Shown here in pieces: positions 53,901 through 61,485 of a stretch of 64,000 nucleotides of DNA (position 1 is the first letter of the stretch; each line of letters begins with the position of its first letter). The notes beneath the pieces are model-generated. The model saw only the letters and a program-made list of their open reading frames with translations, was not told the origin of the DNA and searched no databases. The translations under genes and the position numbers were made by a program. The stretch comes from Muribaculaceae bacterium (lineage in GTDB: Bacteria; Pseudomonadota; Alphaproteobacteria; Rs-D84): contig JAMPEH010000001.1 of the NCBI GenBank assembly GCA_023665245.1, positions 1-64,000 on the forward strand, given 5' to 3'.

Positions 53901-55062
53901 TGTGAACGATGGCGACAAGGTTGAAAAGGGTGCCAAGATTGCAGAGTGGGATCCATATTCCAACACAATCATCGCAGAAAAAGATGGTATCGTTTCCTTC
54001 AAAGACTTGATTGAAAACGTTTCTTATCAAGAAGAAGTTGATGCAACAACTGGTATTACATCACGTAAAGTTATCAACTGGAAAAACAATACCAAAAAGG
54101 CTCTGAACCCAGCCATCACATTGGTGGATAGCCAGGGTAATGTTGTATCCTTGGGCGGTAAAAAGATTGCAGAATATCTGTTGCCGATGTATTCAGTTTT
54201 GAACGTTGCAAATGGTGCAACTGTTGCGGCGGGTGACGTTTTGGCACGTATTCCGGTTCAGGCGAAAAAGACAGGCGACATTACCGGTGGTCTGCCACGT
54301 GTTAACGAATTGTTGGAAGTTCGTCGTCCATCCAACCCTGCATTGCTGGCGGAAATTGACGGTACGGTTGAATTAGAAGATGCAAAATCCAAAATCATCA
54401 TCCGTATTGAACCGGATGATGGCACGGCCCCTGTTGAATACGCAGTACCAAAGGGTACAAACCTGATGGTGCGTTCTGGTGATACCGTACGCAAGGCCGA
54501 TAAACTGGTTGACGGTGACCCGGTACCACAGGATATTTTGCGTATCTTGGGACAAAAGGCATTGGCAACATTTATGGTTGAACAGATTCAGCAGGTTTAT
54601 CGTTTGCAGGGCGTGGTTATCAATGACAAACACATTGAAATCTTAATCCGTGAAATGACACGCCGTGTTGAAATCACAAATCCGGGCGATACAGGTTTCT
54701 TGATGGGCCAGGTTGTTGACCGTGTTGATTTCGAAGAAGAAAATGCACGTGTTGCACGTGATGGTGGTAAACTGGCCGAAGCATCCCAGGTCTTGGTCGG
54801 ATTGACCCGTGCATCATTGACATCGCGTTCATTTATATCAAACGCATCGTTCCAACAGACAACAAAAGTATTGGTCGATGCCGCAATCAATGGTTCAACC
54901 GATAAATTGGTTGGTATCAATGAAAACCTGATTGTTGGTCGTTTGATTCCAATTGGAACAGGTGCATATGTACGTCGCGTTCGCGAAATTGCCAAGGAAG
55001 AAGAACGTGCAGAACGTTTGGCACGTGAAGGTAATGTCCAACAGCAGTTGTTAGATATTTAA
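50953..55062 (+). CDS. rpoC: DNA-directed RNA polymerase subunit beta'
   Basis: A 1369-residue beta' subunit with the N-terminal zinc finger ([21 protein letters not shown]), the catalytic metal site NADFDGDQM, and the trigger/bridge region ([20 protein letters not shown]). It completes the polymerase core with rpoB. AAGGAGCAAAATAC precedes the ATG. The gap from rpoB carries a GGCGTG/CACGCC hairpin. Confidence 0.97.
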   Translation: [1369 protein letters not shown]

Positions 55063-55078
55063 ATATCACAACGGTTGT

Positions 55079-55103
55079 GCGCCCAGGTGTAAAGCCTGGG
55101 CGC
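55079..55103 (+). terminator. Strong hairpin after rpoC
   Basis: The 9-bp stem GCGCCCAGG (55079-55087) with CCTGGGCGC (55095-55103) has no T run behind it. It may be a processing site or a Rho-assisted stop, not a classic terminator. Confidence 0.6.
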
Positions 55104-55193
55104 AGGACACAAAGTTTTCCTTGCATTGTGGTCAGATTATACTAAAATACATGGAACAAATTTAAATTCTGGTAATATAAAAAGGATAGAAAA

Positions 55194-55343
55194 ATGGCAA
55201 CGCCAAAAAGTAAAACAAGTAAAGCACGCAGCGCACAGCGTCGTTCGCACGATGCGCTGAACATTATGCCATGCGGTGTATGCAAGGCCTGTGGCGAAAA
55301 GAAACGTCCGCATCATGTATGTCCTGCATGTGGTGCGAAATAA
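55194..55343 (+). CDS. rpmF: 50S ribosomal protein L32
   Basis: A 49-residue basic protein (MATPKSKTSKARSAQRRSH) with the L32 zinc site CGVCKACGEKKRPHHVC..CG. The AAAAGGATAGAAAA ribosome-binding site and the plsX neighbour support the call, since rpmF-plsX is a conserved pair. Confidence 0.93.
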   Translation: MATPKSKTSKARSAQRRSHDALNIMPCGVCKACGEKKRPHHVCPACGAK

Positions 55344-55425
55344 TATCTGTATTTCTTTAATCGGCAGCAAGGCGCGTTTAATATGTGCCTTTCTGCTTTT
55401 TTAATATCACAACAAAAATCACAAC

Positions 55426-56496
55426 ATGTCAGAATCAAAAAAAATCATTGCAATTGACGCCATGGGTGGCGACAAGGGCCCCAATGCCGTATTGGGTGGA
55501 ATGAATCAATATCTGTACCAAAATGGCGAAGATGGTGTTCATTTTCGCGTGTTTGGCGATGAAAAGAAATTGAAAAAACTGATGGCCAAGAAATATCAGC
55601 GTGTTGCGCGTAATTGCACAATTATACACAGCCCCGGCGTTATCAAGGGTACAGATAAATTGCGCGATGTGGTGCGTCATTCCCAAGATACGTCAATGTA
55701 CATGGCGATAAAAGATGTGCGCGAGGGGAATTCTGCCGCGGTGGTCAGTGCGGGTAATACCGGGATTCTGATGTCGCTGTCAAAATTGGCGTTAAAGACT
55801 ATTGATGGTATATCGCGCCCTGCGATAACCACAATGTTGCCATCTGGTGGTGGTGACCAACGTGTTGTTGTGTTGGATTTGGGGGCAAATGTTCAGTGTG
55901 ATGCCGAAAACCTGTTTGATTTTGCAGTGCTGGGCAGTGTTTATGCCGAGGTTATCGGACACATGCCGCGCCCAAAACTGGGTATATTAAATATTGGCGA
56001 AGAAGATACCAAAGGCAACGAAACCCTGCAACATTTGAATAAATTGCTGTCTGCGCATCGTGATGCGTTGCCGTATGAATACATCGGCTTTGTCGAAGGT
56101 AATGATATCAGTGCCGGCAACGTCCAGGTTGTTGTCACCGACGGATTTACTGGCAATATTGTTTTGAAAACGGTCGAGGGCACCGCAAAATTGATTAAGC
56201 GTGTATTAATGGATGCGGTTCAGAAATCGTGGCTGGCCAAGATTGGTGCGTTCTTTATGGTGCATGTATTCAAACGCCTGAAACATAAAATTGACCCACG
56301 TTCATATGCAGGTGCAACGTTCTTGGGCTTAAAAGGCTTTGCAGTGAAAACGCATGGCAACAGTGATGCGCTGGCCTTTGCAAATTCAATCCGATATGCG
56401 GTAAGTCTGTCCGGTGCAAATCTGGAAACATTAATTGCCGAACGTGCGGCACATGTTGCAAAAATCCGCGATGAATTAAAAGAAAGCGCCGATTAA
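55426..56496 (+). CDS. plsX: Phosphate acyltransferase PlsX
   Basis: A 356-residue protein with IAIDAMGGDKGPNAVLGG at the start, SAGNTGILMSLS and VTDGFTGNIVLKTVEG. PlsX makes acyl phosphate from acyl-ACP for phospholipid synthesis. In related genomes fabH and ihfA follow directly. Here they are 3 kb away on the other strand (59366-60592). Confidence 0.96.
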   Translation: MSESKKIIAIDAMGGDKGPNAVLGGMNQYLYQNGEDGVHFRVFGDEKKLKKLMAKKYQRVARNCTIIHSPGVIKGTDKLRDVVRHSQDTSMYMAIKDVREGNSAAVVSAGNTGILMSLSKLALKTIDGISRPAITTMLPSGGGDQRVVVLDLGANVQCDAENLFDFAVLGSVYAEVIGHMPRPKLGILNIGEEDTKGNETLQHLNKLLSAHRDALPYEYIGFVEGNDISAGNVQVVVTDGFTGNIVLKTVEGTAKLIKRVLMDAVQKSWLAKIGAFFMVHVFKRLKHKIDPRSYAGATFLGLKGFAVKTHGNSDALAFANSIRYAVSLSGANLETLIAERAAHVAKIRDELKESAD

Positions 56497-56498
56497 AT

Positions 56499-56528
56499 AT
56501 CACACCGCCCATCCGGGCGGTTTTTTTG
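56499..56528 (+). terminator. Intrinsic terminator after plsX
   Basis: CCGCCC / GGGCGG with loop ATCC and a T7 run, eight bases after the stop codon. Confidence 0.94.
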
Positions 56529-56561
56529 TTTCATGTTTGAACGCGCAGCGGTTTTGATGAT

Positions 56562-56690
56562 TTAAAATGCACCATCAACGGTCAGATAGTATCGGATTAC
56601 CGCGATGAATTCACCGTCAGTGTCCAGTAAAGGGTGATATTTTTTTGGGTCTTTTGTATTTAATATGCTCCCGTCATTGCGAGGCTGTCA
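56562..56690 (-). pseudogene. C-terminal remnant of an unknown gene
   Basis: A protein-like minus-strand frame without start codon reads NDGSILNTKDPKKYHPLLDT, then GEFIAVIRYYLTVDGAF and a stop at 56562. It enters the palindromic repeat at 56673-56753 and meets a stop there. It looks like the end of a gene whose body was lost when the repeat was inserted. The original function is unknown. Confidence 0.4.
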
Positions 56691-56753
56691 CGTTGAAATA
56701 GCTATATATAATAATTGGATTGCCACGCTGCGCTGATGATTGCTCGCAATGAC
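56673..56753. repeat. Palindromic repeat with GTCATTGCGAG arms
   Basis: Perfect inverted ends GTCATTGCGAG (56673-56683) and CTCGCAATGAC (56743-56753) enclose a 59-base interior that also pairs in part. The same arm sequence is a familiar repeat in Rickettsiales-like genomes. It is likely a MITE-like or REP-like element, and it interrupts the gene remnant on its left. Confidence 0.78.
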
Positions 56754-56775
56754 AAAGTATGCTTCTCTAATCCCG

Positions 56776-56936
56776 TCATACCGTCGCAGGTCACAGTTCC
56801 CCTCCATTGGAGGGGTGGCACTACGAAACCTTGGCGTAGTAGTGACGGGGTGGTAAGAGGGGCTGTTATACAATAAACCACCTCCCGGCTGCGCCGTACT
56901 CCTCCGCCGGAGGAGTACTTGCCACCGTCCGGGTTG
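56776..56936. repeat. Cluster of GC-rich palindromes
   Basis: Hairpins CCCCTCC/GGAGGGG (56799-56815), ACTACG/CGTAGT (about 56821-56841) and GTACTCCTCC/GGAGGAGTAC (about 56896-56918) lie in a row within a gene-free stretch. No coding frame crosses them. The rest of 56936-57056 shows only a GCCGGCAATTACTTGTCGGC hairpin that may terminate the gene at 57057. Confidence 0.65.
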
Positions 56937-57056
56937 TGGCTATACAATGCATAAAAAGAACCGCCGGCAATTACTTGTCGGCGATTTCTCCCTTCCTTCC
57001 GGATAACCGGAAACTGATGTGCAATTTACCGCGCGTATTGCACGGGGATTGCAAAA

Positions 57057-57392
57057 CTATGCAGCCATTGCAACATGTTCTGTTGTTGTCACGTTGCCGG
57101 CATCCATAATCTTTTTTGCTTCGGCAAAAACCATTTCTTTGACGCGCAGTGCCAATGTTTTTGTATCCAAACTTTCGGCCGCAATATCAAAGTTATCTGT
57201 GCGAATCTGTAATGATACATATGCGCCAACCAATGATGTGCGGGCCAAGTCTTCGATAGAACGCGGTGCGTTATTTTTGCCGATTTTCAATTCGTCACGC
57301 AGTGATATTATCTGACGATCTTCGTTAACCCATACGGTTGTGGTTAACACTTGGTTTAATGCAATCATAATTTCTTTTATGTTTTTTGGCAT
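57057..57392 (-). CDS. Hypothetical protein, 111 residues
   Basis: A soluble alpha/beta protein (MPKNIKEIMIALNQVL ... GKNNAPRSIEDLARTSLVGAYVSL). The ATG at 57392 follows GGAAAGGAGGGAACGCGCC; an earlier in-frame ATG overlaps that signal. It has no signal peptide and no recognised domain. It is head-to-head with mraZ across a 380-base gap. Confidence 0.68.
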   Translation of the reverse strand: MPKNIKEIMIALNQVLTTTVWVNEDRQIISLRDELKIGKNNAPRSIEDLARTSLVGAYVSLQIRTDNFDIAAESLDTKTLALRVKEMVFAEAKKIMDAGNVTTTEHVAMAA

Positions 57393-57688
57393 GGCGCGTT
57401 CCCTCCTTTCCTGGGCTGGTGTCAAAATTGCCGTCAGATTATGTATTTACATCGGTATTTACAAAATCCGAACTTTGTTTTTTGTTCTTGTTCCTGTTTT
57501 GCCCAGATTTCCGGTTTTTGTTTGGATTTCCGGGATTTTTGTTTCTTTTTCTCTTGTCTATACAACAATCTTAGAACAAAAACGAATCGCAGGTCAAGGG
57601 GAAAATATATTTATTTACATTTTATTTTAAAAATTATGAATTTTATTTGTAAAACCATAAAATCCCATAAATTGATTATAAATTGTCA
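57393..57688. other. Gene-free region upstream of mraZ
   Basis: The 5' half is T-rich on the + strand with no convincing coding frame, and the 3' half is very AT-rich. The only clear signals are the CCATAAA repeats and the promoter listed separately at the right end. Confidence 0.5.
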
Positions 57689-57772
57689 TTGACAACCATA
57701 AAAGCGCGTGCTAAATTTCATCTGAAGTCGGAAAGGGAAACCGGGCACAGCCCATAAAACAAAGACCATAAA
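57655..57772 (+). promoter_or_regulatory. mraZ promoter with five CCATAAA boxes
   Basis: TTGACA 57689-57694 and TAAATT 57712-57717 have a 17-base spacer. CCATAAA occurs at 57655, 57665, 57696, 57752 and 57766; the first two are 10 bases apart, one lies between -35 and -10, and the last abuts the mraZ ATG. MraZ is known to bind short direct repeats of about 10-bp period in its own promoter, so these are candidate MraZ operators. The box sequence differs from the E. coli TGGGA type. Confidence 0.6.
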
Positions 57773-58219
57773 ATGTCATTGTTTCTCTCATCTTATGAAA
57801 ATCGTTTGGATACCAAGGGGCGAATTTCCGTGCCTGCCTCTTTCCGGGCTTCGGTGTCCGGTGAAAAATTTCCGGGCGTTGTTTTATTCCGGTCTTTTAC
57901 AAATAATTGTATTGAAGGATTGTCCATGTCCCGTATGGAACAATTGGCCGCTGCTACGGATAAATTTGGTGTTTTTGATAATCAATTGGATGATTTGACG
58001 GCAATGCTGTTTGCAGATGCGCGTCAATTGGCGTTTGATGTCACGGGCCGCATTGTTATCCCGTCGGATTTATTGGCGCACGCGGGTATTCATGACACGG
58101 CGATTTTTGTTGGCCGTGGCAACAGTTTTCAAATCTGGAATCCAGACAGTTTCCGTGCCGCGCAAGACGCTGCATTATCACGCCTGCGCAATGCCCGCCC
58201 GAATTTAAAATTAGATTAA
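57773..58219 (+). CDS. mraZ: MraZ transcriptional regulator
   Basis: A 148-residue protein with two AbrB-like SpoVT domains: SSYENRLDTKGRISVPASFR at the N-terminus and LAFDVTGRIVIPSDLLAHAG in the second half. MraZ represses the division and cell-wall (dcw) cluster in other bacteria. Here rsmH, ftsL and the rest do not follow; a terminator and a convergent gene do. No standard ribosome-binding site is visible before the ATG. Confidence 0.94.
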   Translation: MSLFLSSYENRLDTKGRISVPASFRASVSGEKFPGVVLFRSFTNNCIEGLSMSRMEQLAAATDKFGVFDNQLDDLTAMLFADARQLAFDVTGRIVIPSDLLAHAGIHDTAIFVGRGNSFQIWNPDSFRAAQDAALSRLRNARPNLKLD

Positions 58220-58245
58220 AAAATCCCCGCGGTTGCGGGGGTATT
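58220..58245. terminator. Terminator between mraZ and the phosphoesterase gene
   Basis: CCCCGC / GCGGGG with loop GGTT, an A run before and TATTTTAT after, usable from both sides. Confidence 0.88.
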
Positions 58246-58252
58246 TTATATG

Positions 58253-59248
58253 TTATTTTTTCTGTTTTGAAAATGTGCCAATCAATATTAATACCAGTGC
58301 GACAAATGTTAATGACAGCCACAGTATTTTGGGTGTATTGCCATCGCAGATTTCTAGAATATTTCGGTTTATTGACCGGTATTTATAGGTACTGTTATTT
58401 ATACCGTTTATATATATTGGTTCTGCAAGAATTCCATTTTTATCAATCGACACATTAACGTAGCCCATTTCGCGAACGTCGCCACGTGGGCGCTGGCCAC
58501 TGGCCGGTGTTGTGTACAGTGGTACACCCTGGAATGTTTGTGGGTGCCAATAATGTACATGGCCAGTAAATATTACATCGGGTTTATGCTTTTTTATCAT
58601 TGTTGCCATACGTTCTGCGGATTGGTCGCTTTGACGATGTGCTTCCATATGGGATGGGTTGATTGGTGGCATGTGGGTGTATAAAACGGTATATCTGAAC
58701 TTTGGTTTTATGTTTGTCATAACCCAGTCATAGAATTGCCACTGTTGTTCATCAATATTACTATCAGATGAATCCAATGATATAAACAGTGTATTACCAT
58801 ACCCAAACCAATAATATGGCGCGCCAAATCGATGTGTGTATTCATGCTTAGAAACAACGCCAAAACCAGATGGTGTGACGTCATGATTGCCAGGTGTGAA
58901 ATACACTGGTGTGTCGCCAACATTGTCATCAATAACATCAGTCATGTGGACAAAATGCTCGCGTGTGGTACCATTAACCAGGTCGCCAATATAGATAATA
59001 AAATCAGGATTATCATTGACAATCTTGTTCAGTACAATTGGTAATACTACGTCATTGTGACCAGAATCCCCAACGATAGAAAAATTAATTTGTTTAGCAT
59101 CTGGGTTTAAGATATATCCGGCTGGCGGATAATAATCATGGCTGCCTGTATACATACTGGCGCGTACATATTGTCGCATACCCAACATCATACATGACAA
59201 TACCAGGCACAAGATTCCAAGTTTCTGTATAGTATCAGCATATTTCAT
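58253..59248 (-). CDS. Membrane-anchored calcineurin-like metallophosphoesterase
   Basis: A 331-residue protein with an N-terminal TM or signal segment (LGILCLVLSCMMLGM) and the complete metallophosphoesterase motifs VGDSGHND, IYIGDLVNG, TPGNHD, YTHMPP and FTGHVHYWHP. A C-terminal TM helix is present (LWLSLTFVALVLILIG). The catalytic domain should face the periplasm. It resembles purple-acid-phosphatase-like enzymes; the substrate is unknown. An ATG three codons upstream (59257) is an alternative start. Confidence 0.9.
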   Translation of the reverse strand: MKYADTIQKLGILCLVLSCMMLGMRQYVRASMYTGSHDYYPPAGYILNPDAKQINFSIVGDSGHNDVVLPIVLNKIVNDNPDFIIYIGDLVNGTTREHFVHMTDVIDDNVGDTPVYFTPGNHDVTPSGFGVVSKHEYTHRFGAPYYWFGYGNTLFISLDSSDSNIDEQQWQFYDWVMTNIKPKFRYTVLYTHMPPINPSHMEAHRQSDQSAERMATMIKKHKPDVIFTGHVHYWHPQTFQGVPLYTTPASGQRPRGDVREMGYVNVSIDKNGILAEPIYINGINNSTYKYRSINRNILEICDGNTPKILWLSLTFVALVLILIGTFSKQKK

Positions 59249-59330
59249 CGTTATCATACCTATGGCTATATTTTGATGTATACAGTATAAATCAAAAAAT
59301 TCAGGGCGGTATAATTTTTTTGTATGGAAT

Positions 59331-59363
59331 TAAAAAAACAAGCCCGCCAAATGGCGGGATTGT
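59331..59363 (-). terminator. Intrinsic terminator after ihfA
   Basis: On the minus strand, CCCGCC / GGCGGG with loop ATTT is followed by CTTGTTTTTTTA, just past the ihfA stop. Confidence 0.92.
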
Positions 59364-59365
59364 TT

Positions 59366-59650
59366 TTACTTTGCGACGCGTTCGCGAAATTCTGTACATG
59401 GTCGGAACGATGCAACACGACGCGCGGATATTACCGCAGACTCGCCTGTCTTTGGGTTGCGGCCCATACGTTCGGGTTTGGACAGGATTTTAAAACTGCC
59501 AAATCCTGCGAATTTTACTTCTTCGCCATTGATTAAAGATTCTTGGATTTCATCAAATATGACGTCCACAAGTTTATATGCGTCTGCTGTTGTGAATCCA
59601 AAGCGTTCACGCAGACAGTTTGCTAAATCATTTCTGGTTATTGTTTTCAT
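59366..59650 (-). CDS. ihfA: Integration host factor alpha subunit
   Basis: A 94-residue HU/IHF protein. The DNA-bending arm motif GRNPKTGESAVISARRVASFRP is conserved, and the N-terminus (TRNDLANCLRERFGFTTADA) fits the alpha subunit. IHF sharply bends DNA in recombination and transcription, including at integrase sites. It lies three bases after fabH, an arrangement typical of alphaproteobacteria. Confidence 0.93.
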   Translation of the reverse strand: MKTITRNDLANCLRERFGFTTADAYKLVDVIFDEIQESLINGEEVKFAGFGSFKILSKPERMGRNPKTGESAVISARRVASFRPCTEFRERVAK

Positions 59651-59653
59651 TTC

Positions 59654-60592
59654 TTACACCCTGATTAATGCCGCACCCCAGGTCAGTCCACTGCCAAATG
59701 CGGGATATAATATTAATTGACCACGTTTGATAAATCCGTTATCCATGCCATATGCCAGGGCCAATACCCCAGATGCGCCACTGGTATTTGCGTGTTTATC
59801 AACCGTCACTAAAATCTTGTCCAATGGGAATCCCAATCTTTGGGCGCCACTTTGAATGATGCGCAGGTTCGCCTGGTGCGGGATAATCCAATCAACATTG
59901 TCGGCGGTAATGCCCGCGTGTTCCATGATATAGTTGGCGGCCTCTGGCATTAATGTGACAGCCTTTTTGTATGTTTCTGGGCCGTTCATTGCGATTTTAT
60001 GGTCATCTGTTCCATGCAACATGTCAAAGCATTTGCCGTCTGACATCACCACGGTATCAATGATGCCAGAATAACTGGATGATGAATGTTCGAATATCAA
60101 CGCGCCTGCGCCATCGCCAAATAATACGGCCGTACTGCGGTCAGACCAGTCAATAAACCGTGACATTTTTTCTGCGCCAATAATCATGATGCGTTTGTGC
60201 ATGCCCGCTGCAAAAAATCCACGTGCACAGTGTAATGCGTAAATGTATCCCGTGCATGCGCCACGTACGTCAAATGCCGGCATATTGCGTGTCGCGCCCA
60301 GTTTGCCCAATACTTGAACCCCGACGGATGGAAAATCTAATTCTGGTGTTGTTGTTGCAACAATCACCAAATCGATATCATCAATCGTCAGATTTGCGTT
60401 TTCCAACGCACGCTGTGCGGCAATCGTCGCCAAATCAACAACGGTTTCGTCATCTGCGGCAAAGTGTCGTGTCCGCATACCAGTACGCTGAACAATCCAC
60501 TCGTCAGATGTGTCCATAATCTTTTCAAAGTCTTGGTTGGTCATAATGCGCGTCGGCAAATAAGAACCATAGCCAATCAATCTGCTGCCCAT
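59654..60592 (-). CDS. fabH: Beta-ketoacyl-ACP synthase III
   Basis: A 312-residue protein with the catalytic triad: Cys113 in DVRGACTGY, His in WIIPHQANLR and Asn in KHANTSGASG. FabH starts fatty-acid chains by condensing acetyl-CoA with malonyl-ACP. ATG 60592 follows AAGAGGGAAAGAAGGT and gives the standard start GSRLIGYGSYLP; a longer frame upstream is not supported. Confidence 0.96.
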   Translation of the reverse strand: MGSRLIGYGSYLPTRIMTNQDFEKIMDTSDEWIVQRTGMRTRHFAADDETVVDLATIAAQRALENANLTIDDIDLVIVATTTPELDFPSVGVQVLGKLGATRNMPAFDVRGACTGYIYALHCARGFFAAGMHKRIMIIGAEKMSRFIDWSDRSTAVLFGDGAGALIFEHSSSSYSGIIDTVVMSDGKCFDMLHGTDDHKIAMNGPETYKKAVTLMPEAANYIMEHAGITADNVDWIIPHQANLRIIQSGAQRLGFPLDKILVTVDKHANTSGASGVLALAYGMDNGFIKRGQLILYPAFGSGLTWGAALIRV

Positions 60593-60688
60593 ACCTTCTT
60601 TCCCTCTTGCTTTTTTGTCCGTCACATTATATCGGTGCGGATAAGGACTTGCAATATTAAAATCAGGATAATAGAATAATTGGCACGC

Positions 60689-60764
60689 GTCCTCATAGTT
60701 CAACGGGATAGAACAAATTCCTCCTAAGAATTAAATCCGGGTTCGAGTCCTGGTGGGGACGCCA
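60689..60764 (+). tRNA. trnR: tRNA-Arg (anticodon CCT)
   Basis: Acceptor GTCCTCA/TGGGGAC with discriminator G and an encoded CCA; D arm GTTC/GAAC; anticodon stem AATTC/GAATT with loop CTCCTAA giving CCT (reads AGG); T arm CCGGG TTCGAGT CCTGG. Its 3' end is repeated 141 bases downstream. Confidence 0.95.
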
Positions 60765-60907
60765 AAGATTTTGGCGGCAGCCCCGGACGAAGAACCCGTC
60801 ACGGGTTCGACACGATAGTTGGCGAGAAAATAAAGTTTTCGAGCCTTACGAGTGGAAAGGGGCCCGCGCACAGCGTGGGAATTTACAATCCTGGTGGGGA
60901 CGCCAAA
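60748..60907 (+). repeat. Target-duplicating palindromic element at the tRNA-Arg 3' end
   Basis: TCCTGGTGGGGACGCCAAA at 60748-60766 is repeated exactly at 60889-60907. Between them, 60773-60797 is a degenerate inverted copy of the tRNA end (GGCGGCAGCCCC..GAACCC), followed by GAACCCG/CGGGTTC, a CGAGAAAA/TTTTCG hairpin, then TTACGAGTGG and GCGCACAGCGTG. Part order and the ACGAGTGG motif match the element after tRNA-Trp. The second copy alone cannot encode a tRNA. Confidence 0.78.
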
Positions 60908-60944
60908 TGAATTCGAAATCTAGAAAAAACTCCTTCTTATTTGT

Positions 60945-60968
60945 CATCCCGTGGCTTGACCACGGGAT
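60945..60968. repeat. Palindrome ATCCCGTGG..CCACGGGAT
   Basis: ATCCCGTGG and CCACGGGAT surround CTTGA, within GTCATCCCGTGGCTTGACCA and its continuation GGATCCAG. This sequence type is a common intergenic repeat in Rickettsiales and other alphaproteobacteria. The flanks 60908-61088 hold no gene and no other clear signal. Confidence 0.75.
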
Positions 60969-61088
60969 CCAGGTTTATAGATTAGAGTGGACTGTTCAAA
61001 CATAACGCGGTAAACGCACTCTGCAACCGTGTTTATATTCCTATTGTTTTTATTTGCAAATTGGTTTGTGGCGAATATAATAGGAGCT

Positions 61089-61421
61089 ATGAAAAACAAA
61101 GCCGTCAAAATCGGAATCGTTGCCAGTATTTTGCCACATATATTTTGTTGTGGCCTGCCGATTGTGTTATCAATTATATCGCTGTTCGCGCCCGAGGCAG
61201 CACATCATAACACCATAATCCCAGATTGGATTGAACCGTGGATATTTGTTGCGTCGGCCGGCATGTTGGGATTGTCGTGGGTTCTGGTGATGCGCGATTG
61301 TCGATGTGCATGTGACCATTGCCATGGCAATAACACGCATAAATTACAAAAGATTATTCTGACCGTTATAACAGTAATATTTATTGCCAGCGTTCTGTTG
61401 CATGTTGCAATGCATGGTTAA
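61089..61421 (+). CDS. Small membrane protein with metal-binding Cys/His motifs
   Basis: A 110-residue protein with three TM helices. It has HIFCCGLPIVLSIISLF near residue 17, where a Cys pair lies in the membrane, and CRCACDHCHGNNTH in a loop. The paired Cys and His resemble small heavy-metal (MerC/MerT-like) transporters. TAGGAGCT precedes ATG 61089. It stands alone, so its partner or metal is unknown. Confidence 0.68.
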   Translation: MKNKAVKIGIVASILPHIFCCGLPIVLSIISLFAPEAAHHNTIIPDWIEPWIFVASAGMLGLSWVLVMRDCRCACDHCHGNNTHKLQKIILTVITVIFIASVLLHVAMHG

Positions 61422-61450
61422 TATCGCTATTTAGATGCTTTTTTATTTTA

Positions 61451-61479
61451 TTGTTTTGTGGCATAAATAATTATATAAT
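61451..61479 (+). promoter_or_regulatory. Sigma-70-type promoter of the 61.5-kb leader
   Basis: TTGTTT 61451-61456 and TATAAT 61474-61479 have a 17-base spacer, predicting a start near 61486. The promoter resembles that of the leader at 7420. Confidence 0.75.
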
Positions 61480-61485
61480 CCAAAT

